A stretch of 22,337 nucleotides of DNA. Source: Calditrichota bacterium (GTDB taxonomy: Bacteria; CLD3). The notes below the pieces were generated by a model. It did not search any database. It was not told where the DNA came from and saw only the letters and a list, made by a program, of their open reading frames with translations. The stretch is from positions 1 through 22,337 of the forward strand of contig QQUF01000034.1 in NCBI GenBank assembly GCA_008501735.1, in the 5' to 3' direction. Positions 15,970 through 22,337 of this stretch are shown one piece after another. The position numbers and the translations under genes are program-made. Position 1 is the first letter of the stretch. Every line of letters begins with the position of its first letter.

Positions 15970-16392
15970 TCAAATCTTTCCGATAAACTGAACGATTAGT
16001 TTTCTATCTCTCGGTCTGTTATCAAAATCTATAAAAATAATTTGTTGCCAAGTTCCGAGCAAAAGTTGACCTTTTATAAAAGGAACAATTAATGATGGAC
16101 CAAGAAGAGTTGCTCTAACGTGAGAATGTCCGTTGTAATCTTGCCAAGTATCGTTGTGTTTGTAATTTTGATTTTCTGGAATGATTTTCTCGAAGAATTC
16201 TGGAATGTCTTGCATCAATCCCGGCTCAACTTCTGTAGTTGTAATTCCTCCTGTCGCTCCTGGAACAAAAACAGTTATATTTCCTTCTTGGAGTTTTGTG
16301 TCTGCAAGTAAAGTCTCAACTCCTTGAGTAATGTCAATTATTTGACAATTTCCTTTTGTGCTTAGGCTTAGTATTTTTGTTAAGATTTCCAT
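15970..16392 (-). CDS. yjbQ: YjbQ / UPF0047 family protein
   Basis: A 140-residue protein of the widespread YjbQ (UPF0047) family. The signature C-terminal half is clear: YKHNDTW (H79-N80-D81), GHSHVRATLLGPSL (H89, H91), GQLLLGTWQQI and FDNRPRDRKL. The N-terminal half has the family's TEVEPGL block (53-59). Structures of relatives are trimeric with a metal-like His cluster; the E. coli member was reported to have weak thiamin phosphate synthase activity, but the physiological role is unknown. GAGGT lies 4 bases before the ATG. It is downstream of nuoN but behind that operon's terminator, and convergent with the cyclophilin. It probably has its own promoter or depends on read-through. Confidence 0.93.
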   Translation of the reverse strand: MEILTKILSLSTKGNCQIIDITQGVETLLADTKLQEGNITVFVPGATGGITTTEVEPGLMQDIPEFFEKIIPENQNYKHNDTWQDYNGHSHVRATLLGPSLIVPFIKGQLLLGTWQQIIFIDFDNRPRDRKLIVQFIGKI

Positions 16393-16406
16393 TTTTACCT
16401 CAAAAC

Positions 16407-16436
16407 AAAAAAAGCCCCCAAAACTTGGAGGCTTTT
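16407..16436 (-). terminator. Rho-independent terminator after nuoN
   Basis: On the minus strand AAAAGCCTCC (16436-16427) pairs with GGGGGCTTTT (16419-16410), with one T-G pair, and runs into seven T residues (16413-16407). It lies 22 bases after the nuoN stop and before yjbQ, closing the nuoLMN unit. Confidence 0.85.
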
Positions 16437-16458
16437 AAAATTATAAAAAAATTATTTT

Positions 16459-17943
16459 TTATCCGAAAAGAATCGAAACTGAACTTTTAACCCAAACTGA
16501 AAGAGGGTTGAAGTAGATTCCAAGAATCAAAGTGAACCCTGCTAAGATTGAAGCCAAAACTCCGCCACTAAGATTGAATTCAACTTTTTCATCTGAAAGT
16601 GATTCCTCCAAATACATTGCTTTTGCGACTCTCCAGTAGTAGTAAAGAGAAACTACACTGTTTAAAAGTCCCCAAACCGCAAGTAAGTAAAGTTCAGAAC
16701 TTACCAAAGCACTAAAGAGGTAAAATTTTCCGATAAATCCAGCCATTGGCGGAAGCCCTGCTAAAGAGGCGAGGAAAATTACCATTGTAAAAGCTAATAA
16801 AGGTGCTTTTGTATTCAAGCCTTTGAAAGCATAAATCTCATCACTTCCAACTTTTCTTCCAATGTGGTCAACAACGAAGAAAGCTCCGAAGTTCATAAAA
16901 AGGTAAGTTGCTAAGTAGAAAAGAATTGCTTCAACTCCCGCAAACGAAAGTGCTGCCATTCCCATTAGCATATAACCAGCGTGAGCAATACTTGAGTAAG
17001 CAAGAATTCTTTTTACATTTGTTTGGTTCAAAGCTGAAAGGTTTCCGAGTGTCATCGTCAAAATTGAGATTGCAATTAATACTTTCTGCAAACCAATTGA
17101 TTCAATTTCAGGAATCCAAGTTGTAAATGAAGGGTCATTTGTAAAGGTTACCGAGATAAACCTGAGAAGCATTGCAAAACCTGCTGCCTTTGGAGCAACA
17201 GAGAAAAATGCTGCTACAGGAGTTGGAGAGCCTTGATAAACATCTGGACACCAAAAGTGAAATGGTGCAAAAGCAATCTTGTAACCAATTCCACCAAGAA
17301 TCATAACGATTGAAAGTGCAAGTGCGATTGAGTTTACTTCTGTAGTTGCAAGTGCTGTGTGAATTCCTGCTAAGTTTGTTTCGCCTGTTAGCCCGAAGAG
17401 AATCGAAGCTCCATAAAGCATAATTCCTGAGGAAAGAGCTCCGTAAAGAACGTATTTCAAAGCAGCTTCACTTGATTCCATATCTTCTTTTTTGTAACCT
17501 GCCAAACAGTAAGAAACGATACTTACAACTTCGATTGACATTGCCATTGTCAACAAATCTGATGCACCTGACATCAAAAGTGTTCCAAGAGTTGCTGTCA
17601 AAAGAAATGCGTAATATTCGCCTGAGTTCAGTTTTCGGCTTGTGTAAGTCTGCATTGAGACAAGTGTCGCAATTGCGGCACTAATAATGAAGATATATTT
17701 GAAATAAACATTCATTTTGTCAAGAACCAACATTCCCGAGAAAAGGTAAGAAGGTTCTAAGCCATCTATTTTAAGCAAAGCTAAAAAAGCACCAACGACA
17801 AAAATAAGTGCTGTAAGTGCAACAGGGGTTTTACTTTCTTTTTTTATCAAAAGGTCAACAAGGAAAACAGCACAAATACCAATTACCAAAATTATTTCAG
17901 GTAAAATATAAGGGATACTTTCTGTTGCTGTTAAAGTGTTCAT
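16459..17943 (-). CDS. nuoN: NADH-quinone oxidoreductase subunit N
   Basis: A 494-residue, 14-helix-type membrane subunit of respiratory complex I, one of three antiporter-like proton channels. Key features are E138 in MSIEVVSIVSYCLAGY, K222 in GGIGYKIAFAPFHFWCPDV, K252 in SVAPKAAGF and the discontinuous-helix region YQGSPTPVAAFF. These charged residues match the channel residues of characterised NuoN. It begins 14 bases after the nuoM stop with an AAGGGAAG site, so it is the last gene of a nuoL-nuoM-nuoN unit and is followed by a terminator. Length agrees with the family. Confidence 0.97.
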   Translation of the reverse strand: MNTLTATESIPYILPEIILVIGICAVFLVDLLIKKESKTPVALTALIFVVGAFLALLKIDGLEPSYLFSGMLVLDKMNVYFKYIFIISAAIATLVSMQTYTSRKLNSGEYYAFLLTATLGTLLMSGASDLLTMAMSIEVVSIVSYCLAGYKKEDMESSEAALKYVLYGALSSGIMLYGASILFGLTGETNLAGIHTALATTEVNSIALALSIVMILGGIGYKIAFAPFHFWCPDVYQGSPTPVAAFFSVAPKAAGFAMLLRFISVTFTNDPSFTTWIPEIESIGLQKVLIAISILTMTLGNLSALNQTNVKRILAYSSIAHAGYMLMGMAALSFAGVEAILFYLATYLFMNFGAFFVVDHIGRKVGSDEIYAFKGLNTKAPLLAFTMVIFLASLAGLPPMAGFIGKFYLFSALVSSELYLLAVWGLLNSVVSLYYYWRVAKAMYLEESLSDEKVEFNLSGGVLASILAGFTLILGIYFNPLSVWVKSSVSILFG

Positions 17944-17957
17944 CTAAATTGCTTCCC

Positions 17958-19499
17958 TTATTTAATTGCTTCGGCAGTTTGTTGTAACATTGCAGGAGAG
18001 ACAACTTCGAGAAGTCTTCCGACAGAAGCATTAATTATGTCTAACATTGGTTTTGGGTAAACACCAAGAATTACAACAATAATTCCGATTGGGATGAGAG
18101 TTAATTTTTCACGACCATTGATTTCAACAATGTCTTTAAAATGTTTCATTTCTGTATTCAATTTGCCAAGGAAAACTCTTTGCATTGTCCATAACAAGTA
18201 AGCTGCTCCGAGCAAAATTCCGAAAACTGACCATATTGTGATTTTTGGAAACATTGACCAAGAACCGACAAAGATTAAAGCCTCAGAAATAAATCCACTG
18301 AGTCCTGGAAGTCCGAGTGCCGCAAAAAATGCGAAAGTTGTAAATCCAGCGTAAACAGGAACGTGAGAGGCTAAACCACCAAAACCTTCGATGTCTCTGT
18401 GGTGAGCTCTGTCATAAATTACACCAACAAGCAAGAAGAGCATTGCAGTGATTGTTCCGTGATTGAACATCTGCATTACTGCTCCAGTCATTCCAGCAGG
18501 GTTTTCAGCTGAAAGAACTGACATTCCAAGTAAAACGTAACCCATATGACTTACCGAAGAATAAGCGACCATTTTCTTGAGGTCTTTCTGTGCCATAGCA
18601 CAACAGGCTCCGTAAAGAATATTTATCGCTCCAAACACCGCTATTGTCATTGCAAAATAAGCAGTTGCCCAAGGTAAAATCGGATAGATAATTCTTAAGA
18701 TTCCATAAGTTCCCATTTTAAGTAAAACCCCAGCAAGAATAACCGAAATCGCTGTTGGAGCTTCCACGTGAGCATCAGGCAACCAAGTGTGGAAAGGAAA
18801 CATTGGAACTTTAATTGCAAATCCGAGGAAAAGCCCTAAGTAAGCCCAGAATTGGAAGTTCCAAACTCCCTCTTCAAATCTTCCTTGTCTTGACATTTCC
18901 ATCAACTCGAACATATTGAAAGTTCCAGTTTTCAAGTAGAAGGCAACCATCACAAGAAGCATAAAAACAGAGCCAAAAAGCGTATAGAGGAAAAACTTAA
19001 TTGCTGCGTATTCTTTTCTTGGACCACCCCAAATTCCGATTAGGAAATACATTGGGAGAAGCATTACTTCCCAGAAAACATAAAATAAGAAGAAGTCAGT
19101 TGCACAAAAAGTTCCAGCCATTCCTGTATCGAGTAACAAGAAAAGTCCGAAAAATCCTTTTGGCAATTTATCAGTATTCCAAGCCGCAAGAATACAAATT
19201 GGGCAAAGCAAAGTTGTTAAAAAGACAAGCGGAAAGCTAAGTCCATCAACTCCCATTGCATAATCAATGTTGAATGTTTCAATCCAAGGAATATTGACAG
19301 CAAATTGCATTGTGCTTGCGTCATTAACTCCAGCCATTGTTATGTCGTAGTTCATATAAAGCATAATTGAGACTACGAGTGGCGGAATTGTAGTAATTAA
19401 AGCAACCCACTTAGCTAATTCTTTTTGAATGAACGGCAGCATAATGATTAATGCTCCGACAAGTGGGAAAAATGTGATAAAAGTTAGTTGCCAATCCAT
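17958..19499 (-). CDS. nuoM: NADH-quinone oxidoreductase subunit M
   Basis: A 513-residue antiporter-like membrane subunit of complex I. Channel residues are conserved: E144 in VFWEVMLLPMYFLIG, K230 in FAIKVPMFPFHTWLPDAHVEAPTA (read in two parts around P234) and K261 in VLLKMGTYG. The DLKKMVAYSSVSHMGY block is diagnostic of NuoM. It sits between nuoL (51 bases upstream) and nuoN (14 bases downstream) in the usual order. An AGAGG site precedes the ATG by about 10 bases. It is expected to translocate one proton per NADH oxidised in the inner membrane. Confidence 0.97.
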   Translation of the reverse strand: MDWQLTFITFFPLVGALIIMLPFIQKELAKWVALITTIPPLVVSIMLYMNYDITMAGVNDASTMQFAVNIPWIETFNIDYAMGVDGLSFPLVFLTTLLCPICILAAWNTDKLPKGFFGLFLLLDTGMAGTFCATDFFLFYVFWEVMLLPMYFLIGIWGGPRKEYAAIKFFLYTLFGSVFMLLVMVAFYLKTGTFNMFELMEMSRQGRFEEGVWNFQFWAYLGLFLGFAIKVPMFPFHTWLPDAHVEAPTAISVILAGVLLKMGTYGILRIIYPILPWATAYFAMTIAVFGAINILYGACCAMAQKDLKKMVAYSSVSHMGYVLLGMSVLSAENPAGMTGAVMQMFNHGTITAMLFLLVGVIYDRAHHRDIEGFGGLASHVPVYAGFTTFAFFAALGLPGLSGFISEALIFVGSWSMFPKITIWSVFGILLGAAYLLWTMQRVFLGKLNTEMKHFKDIVEINGREKLTLIPIGIIVVILGVYPKPMLDIINASVGRLLEVVSPAMLQQTAEAIK

Positions 19500-19550
19500 A
19501 AGAACTGATGCCTCTATATTATTTTTATGTTTTTATTTACTTTATTAAAA

Positions 19551-21665
19551 TTACATCGCAAAAATTGTTACAAGTACCAAAATCCCTACTACAGTGAAAG
19601 CAAAGTAATTTTGAGCTTTTCCTGTTTGGAAGAAAGTCAGAATCATTCCAAGACCTCTTGAAGTAAACCCAATTAGATTCACAGTCAAGTCAACAACGTA
19701 TTTATCGAAGAGTGCTGAGACGTTCGATACTTTTTTGAAAAGGAATCCCATCAAATTCACAACTCCATCAACAATCGTTCTATCTATCCAAGAAAGTAAG
19801 TTGTTAAGATTTAACAAAAATCCTTTGATTAAAACCGAAATGTAAAATTCATCTACATAATATTTGTTGTGTGAAATGCTGTAAAGAGGTCCCCATTTTG
19901 CTGCCCAAGAATCTGCACTAAGCGATTTTTTCTGATACATTAAGTAAGAAAGGAAAATTCCTGTTCCAGCAACAACAAGTGAAATTCCCAAAGCAGGATA
20001 ATGTGCAGCGTGAACGTAATGTTCGAGGTGTTTCATCAATTCGGCAGTTTCAGCAACGGCAATGTTTGGCATTGCAATCAAGAATGCAAACCAAGAGTTA
20101 TCTGGTGTTGCTCCGAAAGGTCCTGTTGGAGCCCACCAAACCCAGAAGCTCAAACCTGCAAGAACCATCAAAGGCAAAGTGATTTGAATTGGATTTTCGT
20201 GATGAATTTCGTCGTAAATTTCTTTCTTCTGTGGCTCTCCGTGGAAAGTGAGCCAAATAATTCTGAACATATAAAAAGCAGTAATCATTGCCGCACCGAA
20301 TCCGAAAATCGGAAGAATAAAATGCACAGGGTCACTCATACTAAAAGCTAAAGTTCCTGCAAGAATTGCATCTTTACTCAAGAATCCCGAAGTAAAAGGA
20401 ACTCCCGAAATCGCACAAGTTGCAATCAAAAATGTGATATAAGTAATCGGAAGTTTCTTCTTCAAACCTCCCATATTTCTCATATCTTGTGGGTCAGTGT
20501 GATGGTCGTGTAAATTATGCAAAGCGTGATGCATTGCGTGAATTACTGAACCTGAACCTAAGAACAAACAAGCTTTAAACATTGCGTGAGTTACGAGATG
20601 GAAAAATGCAGCAGTGTAAGCACCAACTCCAAGTCCCATAATCATATAACCGAGCTGAGAAATTGTTGAGTAAGCGAGAACCGCTTTTATGTCATTTTGA
20701 GTGATTGCAATTGTTGCAGCAGCAAAAGCTGTAAAAGCTCCGATGTAAGCGATTACGAGCAAAGCATCAGGAGTTAAGATTGGGAAAATTCTTGCTACTA
20801 AGTAAACTCCAGCAGCAACCATTGTCGCAGCGTGAATCAAAGCAGAAACAGGAGTTGGACCTTCCATCGCATCAGGAAGCCAAACGTGAAGTGGAAACTG
20901 AGCAGATTTTCCAACTGCTCCACAGAACAAACCGATTCCAGCAAGAGTAAGCATTGTCCCTGCAAGCTCACCTTTGTTAATCAAAGCGTAAACACCTTCT
21001 GCACCTTCAACACTTGGTAAAACAACTGTTCCGATTGTGATAAAAATTATCAAAAGCCCAAGGAACATTCCAATGTCACCGACACGGTTTGTGAGGAATG
21101 CTTTTTTGTTTGCATTTGCCGCAGATGGTTTCTCAAACCAAAACCCGATGAGTAAGTAAGACGAAAGTCCTACAAGTTCCCAGAAGATGTAAAGTGCAAA
21201 CAAACTGTGTGAGAGAACGAGCCCAAGCATTGAGAAAGAGAAAATTGAAAGGAATGCGTAAAATCTTGAAAATCTCGGGTCACCTTTCATATAGTCAAGC
21301 GAGAAAAAATGCACCAAAGATGAAATGAGAGTTACGACCATTAGCATAATTGCGGTCATATTGTCAATCATTATCCCAAGCGGAATGCTGTAATTCCCAT
21401 TTGCAAAGAAAACCCAGTCGAATTGCCAAACTTCTGTGTGATTTGGATTGTGATTATTTACAACAACGTCATAAAAAATTGTTGATGACATCACCAAACC
21501 AGCAAAAATTGTTAGGATTGGGAGAATTGTGGGGATGATAGGATTTACGGCTTGCATTCGCTTACCGAAAATGATTGTAACAAAAAATGAAAATAGAGGT
21601 AAAAGGAGAATCCAAATACCTAAAGTTATGTTTCCTGAAAGCTCTGAAGTAAGAGTTTCTGTCAT
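19551..21665 (-). CDS. nuoL: NADH-quinone oxidoreductase subunit L
   Basis: The 704-residue distal antiporter-like subunit of complex I. Conserved residues include E163 in IFWELVGLSSYLLIGFWF, K253 in VGKSAQFPLHVWLPDAMEGP, H278 in ALIHAATMVAAGVYL, and the DIKAVLAYSTISQLGYM helix. The C-terminal third carries the extra segment typical of NuoL, the lateral amphipathic helix and anchor. A His-rich loop precedes DPQDMRNMGG, as in many relatives. GAGGAT lies just before the ATG, and a promoter-like site is 48 bases upstream. Unlike the common nuoA-N order, the gene next to it on the upstream side is divergent and not nuoK, so the other complex I genes must be elsewhere. Confidence 0.97.
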   Translation of the reverse strand: MTETLTSELSGNITLGIWILLLPLFSFFVTIIFGKRMQAVNPIIPTILPILTIFAGLVMSSTIFYDVVVNNHNPNHTEVWQFDWVFFANGNYSIPLGIMIDNMTAIMLMVVTLISSLVHFFSLDYMKGDPRFSRFYAFLSIFSFSMLGLVLSHSLFALYIFWELVGLSSYLLIGFWFEKPSAANANKKAFLTNRVGDIGMFLGLLIIFITIGTVVLPSVEGAEGVYALINKGELAGTMLTLAGIGLFCGAVGKSAQFPLHVWLPDAMEGPTPVSALIHAATMVAAGVYLVARIFPILTPDALLVIAYIGAFTAFAAATIAITQNDIKAVLAYSTISQLGYMIMGLGVGAYTAAFFHLVTHAMFKACLFLGSGSVIHAMHHALHNLHDHHTDPQDMRNMGGLKKKLPITYITFLIATCAISGVPFTSGFLSKDAILAGTLAFSMSDPVHFILPIFGFGAAMITAFYMFRIIWLTFHGEPQKKEIYDEIHHENPIQITLPLMVLAGLSFWVWWAPTGPFGATPDNSWFAFLIAMPNIAVAETAELMKHLEHYVHAAHYPALGISLVVAGTGIFLSYLMYQKKSLSADSWAAKWGPLYSISHNKYYVDEFYISVLIKGFLLNLNNLLSWIDRTIVDGVVNLMGFLFKKVSNVSALFDKYVVDLTVNLIGFTSRGLGMILTFFQTGKAQNYFAFTVVGILVLVTIFAM

Positions 21666-21712
21666 TTTATCCTCAAGAAATTAAGTACTACCAAATCGGT
21701 TAATCAAAGCCC

Positions 21713-21743
21713 GAAATATATCACAGTTAGACTTTCAAACAAA
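21713..21743 (-). promoter_or_regulatory. Candidate promoter for nuoLMN
   Basis: Minus-strand TTTG (21743-21740), a 19-base spacer and TATATTTC (21720-21713), one base off TAnnTTTG. The predicted start would lie about 40 bases before the nuoL ATG. The spacer length equals that of the transporter promoter at 3172-3202. Confidence 0.5.
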
Positions 21744-21846
21744 GAATTATTCTTTTGTTTTTTAAAAAAATTGGCAACAAAATTAACGAATTTTTCAGAG
21801 TTTCAGAAAACTTCCAAAAAATGACCGAAATTATTTTGAATTGATT

Positions 21847-21877
21847 CTTGTTTTGATAATTGAATTCTGTAACTTTT
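21847..21877 (+). promoter_or_regulatory. Weak promoter candidate for the SpoIID-like gene
   Basis: CTTG (21847-21850), a 19-base spacer and TAACTTTT (21870-21877); each element has one mismatch to TTTG / TAnnTTTG. It lies about 27 bases before the ATG at 21904. Plausible by position, weak by sequence. Confidence 0.35.
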
Positions 21878-21903
21878 CCCAATTTTTAACTTAGGTTTTT
21901 TAA

Positions 21904-22337
21904 ATGTTTAGACTGAAAATTTGCCTTTTAGCACTTACTTTAATTTTCGCGTTTGGTTGTTCTCCAAACCCAAAATTTAATACAGACATTCCAAAGGAGA
22001 AAGAAGTAGAAACTCCTAAAAGGTTAGACTCTAAAAATCTTTACATAAAAGTCGGAATTTTTAGGCAAATACAAAGCATCAATATTTCATCGAAAACAAA
22101 ACTAAAACTGTTCTCTCGTGGCAAAAAAATCAAGCTAAACCAAAAATCTTTAAAAATAGATTTGAAAGGCGAAAAATTCGTTTTTGAGAAAACGCCTTTT
22201 GCCGAAAAAGATTTACTCATCACTTCAAAGTCTCCAATTAGCGTAAATGGAAAAGAATTTCACGGAAAAATTGCCCTTCGAACTTCCAACGGAAAAATGA
22301 ATGTCGTCAACCGAGTCGAAATTCAAGATTACCTAAA
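21904..22337 (+). CDS. SpoIID/LytB-domain lipoprotein, N-terminal part (cut by window edge)
   Basis: At least 144 residues are visible before the window ends. A lipoprotein signal peptide ends in a lipobox (FAFGC, C19), followed by a lysine-rich linker, then LYIKVGIFRQ (46-55) and the pattern EFHGKIALRTSNGKMNVVNRVEIQDYL (read as 118-128 and 129-144). 'Small residue-rich beta strands, then VVNxVxxxDYL' is the conserved N-terminal signature of SpoIID/LytB domains, which cut or help cut stem peptide-free glycan strands of peptidoglycan in sporulators. In non-sporulating Gram-negatives the function is less clear, probably cell-wall remodelling. The catalytic glutamate region would lie beyond the right edge. 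Transcribed away from nuoL. Confidence 0.75.
   Translation, partial: MFRLKICLLALTLIFAFGCSPNPKFNTDIPKEKEVETPKRLDSKNLYIKVGIFRQIQSINISSKTKLKLFSRGKKIKLNQKSLKIDLKGEKFVFEKTPFAEKDLLITSKSPISVNGKEFHGKIALRTSNGKMNVVNRVEIQDYL

Noticed and set aside
1-22337. tRNA genes, rRNA genes, CRISPR arrays and insertion sequences
   Set aside because: No cloverleaf-like segment with a T-loop GTTCGA-type core, no regularly spaced long repeats, and no transposase or terminal inverted repeats were seen on reading both strands; very degenerate examples could be missed by eye.

Overview
The window reads as an AT-rich chromosomal segment of a bacterium from the Bacteroidota/Chlorobiota side of the tree, most likely an Ignavibacteria- or Kapabacteria-like lineage. 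Three signs support this. Two large exported proteins end in type IX secretion (T9SS) sorting domains carrying NFPNPFNPTT. Promoter-like sites fit the TTTG-N19-TAnnTTTG form used by Bacteroidota-type primary sigma factors. A complex I gene set and a thiolase sit among otherwise ordinary housekeeping genes. Taxonomy is inferred from these features only; no search was run.

Layout. (1) 1-2999, minus strand: the translation operon thrS-infC-rpmI-rplT, with rplT cut by the left edge. infC appears to start at the rare AUU codon known for IF3 self-regulation. (2) 3234-4655, plus: an SLC13/DASS anion transporter behind a near-consensus promoter. (3) 4749-6664, plus: a very AT-rich two-gene cassette, an HNH nuclease followed 5 bp later by a SAM methyltransferase fused to a HIT-like domain whose histidine triad is degenerate. 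This is the most likely undescribed system in the window. (4) 6790-7551: a TatD-family nuclease. (5) 7552-7765: a short intergenic patch with direct and degenerate repeats. (6) 7766-13245: a membrane-anchored unknown, a secreted HExxH metalloprotease and a large multi-domain T9SS substrate, tightly packed. (7) 13242-13945: a MntA/HepT nucleotidyltransferase toxin-antitoxin pair whose first gene overlaps the T9SS gene by ATGA. (8) 13960-15891: a thiolase and a lipoprotein cyclophilin with a His-rich linker, closed by a strong terminator. (9) 15970-21665, minus: yjbQ, a terminator, then nuoN, nuoM and nuoL (transcribed L-M-N), the proton-pumping antiporter-like subunits of complex I. (10) 21904-end, plus: the start of a SpoIID/LytB-domain lipoprotein, divergent from nuoL, so nuoLMN is not preceded by nuoK here.

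The thrS-to-rplT and nuoLMN blocks are single functional units (translation; respiratory proton pumping). The cassettes at 4749-6664 and 13242-13945 are visibly more AT-rich than their neighbours and look acquired. No tRNA, rRNA or CRISPR array was recognised. No gene-free stretch exceeds 300 bases; the three longest are 3000-3233 and 21666-21903 (divergent promoter regions) and 7552-7765 (repeat patch).
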